This document shows positions 21,511-32,900 of a DNA stretch of 64,000 bases, one piece after another (the first letter of the stretch is position 1; every line of letters begins with the position of its first letter). This DNA comes from Hirundichthys speculiger (lineage: Eukaryota > Chordata > Actinopteri > Beloniformes > Exocoetidae): NCBI GenBank assembly GCA_018398805.1, contig JAGFBZ010000900.1:1116001-1180000 (forward strand), given 5' to 3'. Made by a program: the position numbers and the translations under genes. The notes beneath the pieces were generated by a model. It ran no database searches. It saw nothing but the letters and a program-made list of their open reading frames with translations, and was not told the origin of the DNA.

Positions 21511-22820
21511 AGGGGGTGGCAGAGAGGCGAGTGGAACTGAAGCAGAGACTAAACTATCTCGAGAAGAAAAAAAAAATAAAAAAGAAGATGACCCACAGCT
21601 ATTAAATTTAACCTCAAGATGGAAAAAAAAAAGAGCTGCCTTTGTTGTTGACCAGATAAATGTAGCCACCTAGATTTCTGCTGTAGGTACAGCATCTTAT
21701 TTTCCTTTAAGATCCCATTGGAACTGAGCCAGTTAAAGACCAGCAGCAGATTTATTACATCATTGTCCCCCAGAATATCAGTTCATTGCTATTTTACTGC
21801 ATCTTAATTTGCCAGGTCCTCTTTTTCTGTTCACGAGTATTATAATCTGTCTTCTGTGATTAACTCTGGGTTTTGCCTTTTTGCTCTGTTTTATTCATTA
21901 TTTTCTAATAATTTACTTTGTCTAAATCTGGTGGAAGAGAAAACACGCATGTTATTGTTGTGTATTTTCTTTCTCTCTCATATCTTTGTTCCTTCTTTGC
22001 ACCATCCCATGCCAACTACATTCCATGCATTTTTAATATCACCAGTGTCTCAGTGCTTGAAGTTTGATCCATATTTGAATTTGACTTATAAGAGAGTGTG
22101 CCTTGAAATCTATTTCGGATCTGTTGAAACAGATATCAGATTTGCATTTATACCATCTCTGGAATTTCTTTTGTATATATTTATATGTATATATATATAT
22201 ATTGGCTTTTTATACTTTTCAAAGGTTTTAATATTGGAGATTCTAATGGGTAACAACTTTTTTAATTGTTAGCTGTTATTCTGAAGCAAAAAAAAAATTG
22301 ATTGTCTTTTTTCCCCTTGAAACAAAAAAAATAAAACGTTCGGTAAAAGAGAAATTATAGAAGAAATTTGCATTGACATAATTTGTATTGGCTAATTGCA
22401 TTACTGAAGTTATCTTTGAGTTCTTTTGACTTCAGCATTTTGAGAAATGTGCCATTTTAAAGAATGTTATTTTATTTTATTTTATTTTTAATGAAATTCT
22501 AATCTAGATGTAATAACCTGCTTCACCTCACACTTTTGTTAGACAATTAAGCTCATTCACCACAAGTGCAGCCTCTCAGCACAATCACCGAACCCTCACG
22601 ACTCATGAAAGAAGAAAATACTTTGATAAGCAGGACAAGGTGCTTTGCAGTGTAACATCTTACTGTTTTTTTTTTATGTTTGAGTTGTGGAATTTAAAAT
22701 CTATTGATGCTCTGTACTTTTACAAGCTGTTTACAGTATGAGCTGTGGCCAGGCTTTTGTTTTTCCAAAGCAACTACCTGAGAAATGTTATATTGAATTA
22801 AAGTGCTTTTCAGAGAGACG
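21511..22820 (+). other. col19a1 3' untranslated region and candidate poly-A signals
   Basis: The stretch is AT-rich with no coding pattern. Candidate poly-A signals are AATAAA at 22330-22335 and ATTAAA at 22797-22802, the latter followed by a T-rich stretch. An AATAAA at 21575-21580 lies in a low-complexity A run and is less convincing. Which one is used cannot be told from sequence. The LINE remnant starts about 100 bp further on. Confidence 0.45.
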
Positions 22821-22904
22821 TCAATGAAATGTTATTTTTTTTTTTGTAATTTAATTATCATTATTAACATGTGTTATGTCAATGACTTTTCACATATTTG
22901 TCAG

Positions 22905-24853
22905 ACCATAGTTTTTATAACTGTACGTTTCTCTACCAGAGGCCTGGGAGCCTGAGGGTTCTGTCCAGGATCTTAGCTCTTCCCAGTTTTGCACTCTCTT
23001 CTGGAAATCTCAGATGTTGTTCCTGGTATCTGCTGGAGCCTCCAATCCATCTTGAGGGTTACAGCTCCCAGTGCCCCGATCACTACTGGTTCTACTGCTT
23101 ATAATCACACCCCACATCTTCCCCAGCTCTTCCTTCAGTCGTTGGTATTTCTCAAGCTTCTCGTCTTCTTTCTTTCAGATGTTGCCATCGCTTGGGATGG
23201 CCACATCTGTCACCACCGCAGTCCTCTGATGTTTATCCACCACCACTATGTCAGGCTGATTAGCCATCACCAGTTTCTCAGTTCGGATCCCACAACATGT
23301 CTTGACCCACTCATTCTCAATCACCTTTGGAGGTGCCTCCCATCTTGACCCTTGAACCCAGAGTCTGTACTTGAGGCACATGTTTCTATTTATTATGTCC
23401 TTTACCTGGTTGTGGCATACCATGTATGCTTTGTCTGCCAGCACCTTTTGCACCCTGCTGCGATGTGCTGCACCGTTTCAGGGGCTTCTTTGGGCACAGC
23501 ATGCATCTGGGGGTCCTGTCTGGTGTGGTACTATAGATGCCCCGATAGATCTTGTGTTTAAGGCCTGTCCATGTGCAGCCATGATCAGTGCCTCTGTGCT
23601 GTCTTTCAGTCCAGGTTTTTCCAGCCATTGCTATGTTTTTCCGATATCAGCCACCTCTTCAATTTGGTAGCGGTACATGCTATGGAGGGGCTTATCAGTT
23701 CATGATGACCCCTCAGGTTCCTCCTCCATGCAGGGTTTCAGTTGCCTGAGGCATTCACTTAGCAGATCATCAGTGGGGGTCATCTTCTTGATGTAGTGCT
23801 AGCGGCTAGTGGCTCTGATGCTAAGCGGACCAGTCCTCTGCCTCCCTCCTTACGCTTAACGTACAGCTTCATGATGCTGGACTTAGGGTGAAACCCTCAA
23901 TGCATTGTGAGGAGTTTCCTTGCTTTGACACTTGCGGCTTGCATGTCTCCCAATGGCCAAGATATAATGCCAGCAGGGTATCTGATTACTGATAGGGCAT
24001 AGCTGGTAATAGCCTGGATCTTGTTTTTTGCCTGACCTTCCATGTATGTATTTGGCCATGGCTGACCTCCTTGCTGCCTCCTCATGATTGCCATTTGCCT
24101 GTTGAATCCTCAGGTATTTGTAGCTGCCCTGAACATCTACTATGTTGCCTTCTGGTAGTTCAACCCTGTCAGTTCTTATCTTTCTTCTCCAAAATACCAT
24201 CCATCCACACTTATTTAGTCCGAATGACATCCTGATTTCATTGCTGTAGAGCCTGGTGAGTTGGATCAGGGAGCCAATGTCACGTTCGTTCTTGGCGTAC
24301 AGCTCGATGTCATCCATGTAGAGAAGGTGGCTGATGGTCGCCCCCTTTCAGAATTTGTAGCCATAGCAGCTCTTATTGATGATCTGACTGAAGGGTCAGG
24401 CCTATGCAGATCACCAGAGGGGACAGGGCATCTCCTTGGTATATTGCTCACTTGTGCCGCTAGCTTCGAGTTGATCCTGAGAGTTGTCTTCCACAACTTC
24501 ATTGAAGACAATCAGGTGTCGTGTGATCTTACACAGCTTCAAGCACTCCAGGATGATGGTGGCATTGAGTCATAGGCTTTCTTGAAACCAATCCAGGTAG
24601 TGTGCAAGTTGTTTATTCTGGATTTTTTGTCTCAGGTGCTTGGTGCTTGGCCCCTCTGGTGTTTTTGCCAATTCCCTTCTGTGCTCTGCTCATGTATCGA
24701 CCCATGTGTCGACCCACCTTGATTCCACTATGATTTGGGTTAGCCACTCTGGGTGGCCCTCTGGTCTTAGCAGCGGGTTTATTCGTGCTGCCAGGCATTC
24801 GTGGAGCGCAGTTAGCTTCTTTAGCCAGTAGGTGTGAATCATGTCAGGCCCTG
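22905..24853 (-). mobile_element. R4/Dong-clade (Rex6-like) LINE, 5'-truncated and broken
   Basis: On the - strand, pieces of a single ORF lie in order. They are DMIHTYWLKKLTALHE near 24840, RYMSRAQKGIGK near 24700, SMKLWKTTLRINSK near 24500, and the reverse transcriptase active-site box LYMDDIELYAKNERD at about 24320. After them come a region with NRNMCLKYRLWV, then the endonuclease motif PDIVVVDKHQRTAVVTDVAI at about 23240, and an end RLPGLW followed by TAG at 22935-22933. The C-terminal PD-(D/E)XK type nuclease is the mark of R4/Dong LINEs, which cut specific targets. Several frameshifts and a probable internal loss make it non-functional. It sits between the two convergent collagen genes. 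Confidence 0.82.
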
Positions 24854-26156
24854 ACTGACTGACTGACTGATTTCAGCTGTTGTCTTGGCACTAAATACCT
24901 GTGTCATTTCACTTTATTACACATAATTTATGGACATCTGGTGAAAGTGAAAGTTTCATGTCAGTAGCACCTTAAGAAATAGAATTACTCAGAAAAATAG
25001 TGACATGTTCAGTACCTATTTTACGGGCTGTGTATGACTGTAGCATATTTCAATTTTAGTCTTTTTGTAGCAGTTAGACTTTCTCACACAAAATGTTTCA
25101 TCACTTGAAACATTCTGTTTCTGGCAGAAGGGCCCACTAACTACTGGCTTCTACCCAACAAACCCATTTAGATCTGGGGTTGCATAGGCTTTTCAGACTG
25201 GGTCTCCATTACTTTATTCTCATTAAAATGTGCTTAGTATTTTTTTTCTTGTTTCATTTAATAATTAATGGGTAAGAAATCATACTCGGTGACCCTGAAT
25301 AGGAAAAAAGCGGGTATCGATGAATGGATGAAAATCAATCACTGTTGAAAGCACAAATATGGATAAAAAAAAAAAATTAGTTGGTTTTCACAGCAAAAAC
25401 ATGCACATGCACATTTGATCAATTACTCTGTTTGATCTCCTCGCTGAATCACGGTCACTCTTGGCCTTAGCAATGTAAAAACATTAAAAACTGAGCACGG
25501 GCAGTGCTGAAAACTATGGACTTAATGTACGTTAATTAAATGATATATTTAGATGATATAAGAAATTAAAATAAAAAAGATCTGATCAGTTTGCACACAG
25601 GATACAGGAAAACATTGGATTTTACAAAAAGTTCCTCTTTATTTGTTTGGGAAAGCTGAACATCCAAAACATACCCCCTTTTTAACAGATGCATATATAA
25701 AGAACAATAAATAGCTTCTTTTGATGAAAAGAAATCAGTAATCCTGTGAAACGTTGACAGTGGCATGGAAAGCACATCGAGACTGTTAACTGATTCGTTT
25801 TGAGGAAAAGTCGTTAGATCTGCGGGAGCTGCACATTATTCACTGATTTCATTAATACAGGATTTTTGCCGGTGCATATCGTAACCCATTACTTTTACTC
25901 TACATAATAATCAACACACATTTACAAAGATTTACAGCACTGCATTGTGGGAGATGGGAGTGCCCATCGGGATATGCTGTTGCCAGGCAACAAGAGGAAG
26001 ATATAAAGCCAGTCGTTAGTTTCTAAAATGAGACTTAGGTAGAAAGCAGGGGATTGGGAGAGGAGGGTGGAATTAATTTACACGAGTTAAATCACTGAAG
26101 CTGTGAAAAGATACATTTTACAATACAGTACTGAGTGAAAACTTAGGCGGCAATTA
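24854..26156. other. intergenic gap between the two collagen genes (right part)
   Basis: The stretch lies between the LINE remnant and the presumed col9a1 3' end. It begins with a short CTGA run (about 24853-24870). I see no gene; a further AATAAA on the - strand near 25638-25643 could be an alternative col9a1 poly-A signal. Confidence 0.4.
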
Positions 26157-26707
26157 TTTATTGGTACTTTTTTTGTACATGTTTAAGGCTTCAGGTGTGA
26201 TGTTGCAAGAGAGACAGGGCTTTTAAACTTCTTAACAAAACTTCAAGGAAAACATTGCGAATACATATATAACCATTTAAAGTGACCACGGCGTGAAAGA
26301 AAGGGACCCTTCACGGCGTTCCGTTTTCAGTTTCTTTCAGCTCAGAGATACTGTCTGGATGGGAGACGAGGAAACGAATCTGTTCCTCTCTCACTGCTGA
26401 AGCAGTGATGGGACATTTGAACGGCGCCGACAGTGACATCATCCCAACAGACTGGAGTATTCAGAGGGATGTGGGTGGCTGTGAGCTGTTGTTGTCATGG
26501 TGATACGGGGGATTAGGGTCATGATAAGTCACCAGTCAAAAACTTCAGGTTGTCAGATCTAGTAGAGAGCGGGGGTCTATACATCCAGTCGCCCTACTAC
26601 ATCACCGTCCCCCGCCTCTCGTTCTCGATGTTGTCCGACAGAGGAGTGGTCTCTCTCCTTCCTTCTCCCTCTCTATCTCTCCCGGGTGTCGATGGAGAGG
26701 CGGCTTC
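26157..26707 (-). other. col9a1 3' UTR with poly-A signal
   Basis: On the - strand after the stop, the first AATAAA is at 26162-26157, about 545 bp downstream. No earlier signal was seen, so this is the best candidate 3' end. The region has no other recognisable content. Confidence 0.5.
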
Positions 26708-26913
26708 CTAAACATTGGGTCCTTTGATTGTTCCCGGCTCCTGTAGTCTTGGCGAGGTGTACGCCGATGCAGCCAGACACATCGCCGCCTCACAGAACCC
26801 TGGGAGACCTGGAGGCCCGGCCTTACCAGGACGACCGGCCTCTCCAGCTGCTCCCTGAGGTCCTCTCTCCCCAGGCCTCCCATCCCGTGCCACACCGTCA
26901 ACGCCAGGAGGAC
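26708..26913 (-). CDS. col9a1: col9a1 last coding exon, COL1 end and NC1
   Basis: Phase 1 in: (G)[38 protein letters not shown], then FCEAAMC and a 24-residue tail ending IKGPNV before TAG at 26710-26708. Human COL9A1 has [12 protein letters not shown] and ends NKGPDP. The G-F-C-x4-C motif is the FACIT interchain disulphide site. This exon is decisive for the gene's identity. Acceptor attccacag. Confidence 0.97.
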
Positions 26914-29900
26914 CTGTGGAATGAAAGGTCCTTAGTGTCAAACTGGGATTTTAACTGATTTCCAGAGGTCGAGATGACTGAGCACTAAAATTCCTGCTAA
27001 TGTTTTAAGCTTCAATTACACAAGTGGAGTGTATGCATGCATATATTTAAGTAGTGTGTATGTGCGCACAGGACTGTGTGTGTTTTTTGCAGGTTAAATT
27101 AGCATGTGCTGTTGCAATCCTATTACATTCTCACTCAAGAGCATCTGTTAAATGACTGGAGTTAATGATGCCTTTAAAATTCTTTTCAGCAGCCTCTCCT
27201 GTGGCAAAAGATGTAATGCCAAGTCCTTCAGTTGCTTCTTGTTCCCCTCCTCTTTGTAACCTGTTCCATCTATTCTGTCTTTTTTATGAACATTTACAGC
27301 TGGGCTAGAAGAAAAATACCTGAATGAACGCGGCGCAGTGCTCATCTTTATGCTGCGCTGAGGTGGAAAAATTGTTTCATGAGAGCAAAATGTGATAAAT
27401 GGGGGCTAACTGTGGGTTAAATATTTTCATGCAAAAAAAAAAAAAAAAAAAAAAATTCTTGACTGTGAATAGATTATGAGCTAATCTTAAAAAAATAAAA
27501 CAAAAAAGAAACAAAAGAAACAATGAATCATTCATCCTAACATTGCAAAAAAGACTAAGAGATCATTTATCTTGTACAAACCCAGTTCTGAAAAAGCTGG
27601 TTTGCCTTACAAAATGTGACCATAATTTTGCTAAAAATAGAATGCAATGACTTGCAAATCATATCAAACTATATTTCAGTCACATTTGAACATTGAAAAC
27701 ATATAAAATGTAAATATCTCAATTGATCAAATGGCTCATTTTGAATTTGATGTCAGTAACTTGTCCTGACACAGGCATGGAAAGACAAAAAAAAATTGCA
27801 TCTACAAATTCTGAAACTATTCCAGAATAATGCCCTACAATAATAATGAAAGACATTTGAATACATCATCACCAACAGTACATAACATCATCAAAAAGGT
27901 CTGTGCAAAATCAATAGTGGATGCTCCTGATATTCAGCCCCTTTGGGCAGGCACGTCATTAAAAACAGGCTTGTTCCTGCTGTATGAGCTTACAAACATT
28001 TCTGGACATCATTATCTAAAAACACTGTACCATCCGTGGCAAATAGCACAACAAATGCAGGTTTAATCTCTATCATACAAAAAAAAAAAAAACTTCATGT
28101 TAAACATCCTTTTCAGGGATGCTTTTGCGCCTCTCCAGCAAAACAATGCCGGACCACATGCCAACATGGCCTCATAGTAAAAGAGTGTTGGTGATGAACT
28201 GGCCTGGAATCCAGATCTACCAAGAACATGTGGCACATGAGATGTGTGGCTGCCATTATATTCAAAATGACTTTTTTTTCTCTTCAGTTGGTAACATTTG
28301 ATTTGTTTTCTCTGTTCTATTATGTGTGTTTATGAAATTTGGCCAAAAAAAGGATGCCATCATATTAGAAAATGCACTATTTTTTAGTAGTGTAAAAACC
28401 TCTCGGGAGCTTTCAGCTCTCACGTTATTACAATACATCTCACGCTACATGAATACAAGACTTTGTTCAAACAATCAGCAGTAGAGATTCTTAAAATGAA
28501 AACAGTAAATGCCCACAGAGCAGGGAGCGCTATGAAAAGAAAGCAGCGCTTTTTTCAGGTGCCTGTTTCCTTGGGTAATACAGTGATTAAAAAAATGGTA
28601 ATTTGCAACAAACAAGAAGACTAAGTTTGTGTCTACAACACCAAGAAAACTGTCTGTAAGAAATGCTTCTGGGATAATTAAAAAAAGAAATGAAAACTGC
28701 AAAACATCCTCAGGTAAATTTAGCAGCCTTTACACTTTTCCCGGCGAAACTCAGGATCAGAAGTAACTTTTCTGAAACAAGTGCCAAAGATCATGTGATG
28801 ATTTAACTTTTTAGCTGCAATGAAGCCAGAGACATAAAAGAACATGTCTCAAACTGTTGAGAATGGAGATTGATTTATCATCCAGTGTAATGTAATGTAG
28901 CTCAAATACATATCAGCAAATTACGGTGGTAAAAATTTGCCACGGCCCTTACATGCTTCCCAAAAACCCCTGACTCCTGTCAAATCCTGTCCTGTCGGTA
29001 CACGTTGCTCAAGCCCTTTGTTTTAGGTCTTTATCCTTTTTTTCCCTTTGGAAATGAGTTAATCTTTTTCTTCTATTATAACCACTCAGAGTAGTTTTGA
29101 ACCACTTCATTTCTATTTGTATCAGTCATATTCATACAACTCATGGTTCCTAGTCGATGCAGTAATTCTGGCCCGATGCTGACTGCTCTCAAACTGAAAC
29201 CTATGTGATTATAAGCACACTAGTACCTTCTCTCTCTTTCCCCGTAGGTACAATTTTAAACTAAAAGTTGTGTTTTTCTACGTTTGAGGTGGTGACATGA
29301 GTAGATACATAGCAACAGCCTGTCCCCCAGCGTACAGGGTTACAGGATGGGATTTTGCACTGATGTATGCATTTATGTGTATTTTGATTTTTACTTCCTT
29401 CCAGAGATGTGAGCCTCCCTGGTAAAAATAGAACAAACAGCCTGGAAGCATGTCAAAGTTGTGCAGCCTGGAAAGCAGCCACTGTGGTCCAACGGCATCG
29501 TGGAGTTCAGCTCGGCCTCATCTGGGCTGTTCTACGTTCCTCTGACTCAAACATGAGATGCACACAGGTGTCTTAGCTCCAGTACGTTTACCACATCATT
29601 TTACTTAACTTAAAGCTTGACTGACAAAAGTTTGATGGAAGTGAATGGTTTTCTGAAAAGTTTTAATCTTCCTAAACTACACTGTAAAAAAAAATCGTAA
29701 AAAAACGCTAATTTTCCGGCAACTGGGGCGCCAGAAAAATACAGTGAAATAACAGAAAATTACTTTCTCATAAAAATACAGTTTTTTTCCATAAATAAAA
29801 TACAGTTTGTAGTTGTAATTTTAACAAGATTTTGTCTTATTTTTAGGTTGTTTTTAACATTTAATTAGAAACATTTTTATGTTTTAAAACAATTAAATTA

Positions 29901-32900
29901 TCTAGAAATATGGTAAGTAAATGCTGTATTATGAATAATAATGCTTAGTTTTACAGAAATGTGCTGTTATTAATTGGTTTCAATGACATTATTTTATGTA
30001 AAGAAGTGTTTGATGTAATATAACAGTACATGCCACAAAAATAACGTGATTCATCTTTCAAAACATGTCAAAAGACTGCTGAAAAACTAGATATTGGGTT
30101 TGAAATTGCTACAATTTCAAGGACTATAGCCTTTGCATTGTAGTGGAGCCTGGTCTGTAATATCTGACCGAGCCATGGTGCTAGCAAAAGGAGTATTTTG
30201 TCAACTTCCTGTTTTTGCACAGCACAAGTTTTGTTTTACACACTTTATTAAACAAACTCACGGGTACTCATTCGAACACAGACAGACTTAACTCAAGGTG
30301 ACACAAATTAACATGTTAAATGTAAGGGGTATGAATCAACAGGGGGTCAAACCAGCAACAGACTTTACATGGCAGCATTAAATCAAATAGCTAACAAATA
30401 AACACAGATAAGCACCTAAACAACCAGGGCTGCAAAGGATGCTGGGAAATGACCCAAAAAGACCTGCCAGATCACTAGCGGTTTTACAGTTTATTCCCTT
30501 AAATAACAGACAAATATTTGTGAAATTACAATATATTTGTGAACGTATTTTAACAATAAATATATGTATTTTAATGGGGTTTTTTTTTGTAAAAGAACAG
30601 AAATATTGTGTGTTTTCACAGTTACAGTGATTTAATGTTATTTTACATTTGACATGTCAAATCACAGTCTATTTTTGTAAATACATGGTATTTTAAAAAT
30701 ACAGAAACAAATCTGTAAAATAGACTGTAAAATTCTGTTATATTACAATTCCTTTTTACAGTGTAACTTTTAATCCAAGATATGTGAAAAAAAAAGCATG
30801 AATTCCAAAGAGAAGGCTTAAGGTCTTACCTTGTATTCCTGGAGGTCCTGGTGGTCCTGGGTGAGGTCTTCCTTGATCTCCCCTGTCTCCCTTTGCCCCT
30901 CTCTTTCCTGGGGAACATGAAAGATTTAAAGTTATTAGTAAAGCCGAACTTTAATAGGTAAATCTGTCAGTGTGGATTTGTTTGCTTTTACCTTTAAGTC
31001 CCGTGTTTCCAATCTGCCCAGGTGCTCCAATTATACCAGGGATGCCACGGGCGCCAGGTAAACCATGTGGCCCCTGGGAGCCAGGTGGCCCCGGAGGTCC
31101 AGGGGGCCCCGGAGGTCCCATTACACCTGCACCACCGAGCACGGCCCTCTTGGCGCTCACCGCTACTGCTGCCAGCTTCTCTGTAACATCAGACACAGCA
31201 TCATCACTGTTTCTGAAGCAACCTTTGATGCTGCTGATGCCGATTGCTCAAGAGCTGGAAACAGTTTTAGGAAATCAGCTCATCTATTTGTCCCTGCAGA
31301 CATCAAAAGAGAGTATTAAGATCTAGATCAGGGGTGTCAAACTCTTTTTCACTGAGGATCAGCATCATAGTTGGCGTAAAAGGGCCAGATTGACAGCATG
31401 AATGTAACAAAATGCAATGTAAATCAAAATAAATTAAACTGCACCTTATTATAATGTTAAATAACTGTTTCTGTATTTATTATGTATTAAAGTTTCAAAT
31501 ATTTAACTCATTATTATAGTAAACCTACTCTCGCACAGGTGATGTTTACGGAGTCCGTTGCCATGGTAACGGACTCTGTAAACATCACTCATAGTATCCA
31601 TTACCTTGGTTTCAGAAGCGGAAGAGATTCTTTGTTTTTCTTGCAGGCTAAATTTAGCATACTTAGCTCCGTGTTTGTTGTTTAAATGTCAACGTAGATT
31701 ATACTCTCTCACGACTGACACCTCCTCATAACACAAAAGACATACTGTTATTTCACCTTGAGATACAAACTTATATTCAGTTTTCCCGTCGTTCATGAAA
31801 CTGCCTTCCTTGTGCATCAATTTCTCTTTTCTTGGACATGTTGGGGTTAGTTTGTAGAGGTTTTTCTGAAGTCCATCAGTTCTAAAAACTCATCTTGATG
31901 CTCATGGTGAGATACTGGATGACGACGAAATGCATTGTGGGAATTGTAGTTTATTGTCAATATGCGCTTTAAAGCTTATTTTAAGTCTTAAAATATTGGT
32001 TTAAAATTTAAGCTAATAATGCACAAGCTCTCGAGGGCCACATAAAATGATGTGGCGGGCCACACTTGGCTCGCGGGCCTTGTGTTTGACACGTGTGATC
32101 TAGATGCTCACCTTGCAGCATTTTCAGAACCACCTCAACAATATGCTGGTCTGAAGCGTCGCGTCCCTGGAGACAGGAAGAGGAGACTGAGCATCGCAGC
32201 ATGGGAGACAGAACACAAATCTTGTGGTGAAGAACGAACTGGACTCACTGATGATCCCTGGATGCCGGGCATGCCAGGTACCCCGCGCTCTCCATTGAGT
32301 CCCCTTGGACCGGGCAGTCCCGGCGGCCCCTGGTCCCCTGGTTTACCGGGGTCTCCGGTGAGTCCATTGTGTCCAGAGTCGCCTCTGATTCCTTGCTGCG
32401 ATGAGAAGAGCATTACAGAAGTGATGATTTTAGGGGAGTTGCAGAATTAACTGTCAAATGTGTAGAGGAGGGGGGAAAAAAATGCAGAATATGTCCAACA
32501 GCCATCAAATTATCCACATGTTAATATTCTCACCTGTCCTTTGGGCCCAGGTTCACCAGACATACCCTGCCACAGCAAAGACAGCCAGTCATTTTCACAT
32601 TATTACTCCAAAATACCAGTTATGCCTCAGGGAACACTCAGTGAGTAATCATTCAAGAAGGAATATCATAAATGATTGCCTAAAGATGTGTCTTCAAAGG
32701 GCCATTGTGCATCGCTGCGTCACAGTCATGTAAACAGCTTATTTGCCATCTGGATTATTATGGGGATTTGTATGCAAATTCAGGAAAAAAAAAAAAAAAC
32801 AGAGACCCCTTCTTAACTGTGGTATGGTTCTACCATCCCCTGCTGTATATCGCTCTGCTTTGATGCCTTCAGAACCAAGTGTTTAAGCCTTTTTATCTTA

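Larger units (their letters stand above)
26914..30829 (-). other. col9a1 last intron, 3.9 kb
   Basis: No coding exon is expected or seen between the 78-bp exon and the last exon. It holds a degenerate Tc1/mariner element (about 27575-28345) and a MITE bounded by CACTGTAAAAA ends (29680-30763). The rest is AT-rich. Confidence 0.65.

Noticed and set aside
21856..22272. 138-codon plus-strand frame after the col19a1 stop
   Set aside because: AT-rich Phe/Ile/Tyr codons in a 3' UTR, no motif and no start context. Chance.
30970..31326. Plus-strand 118-codon frame rich in Gly-Pro
   Set aside because: Antisense shadow of the col9a1 exon 31180-30992, not a separate collagen.
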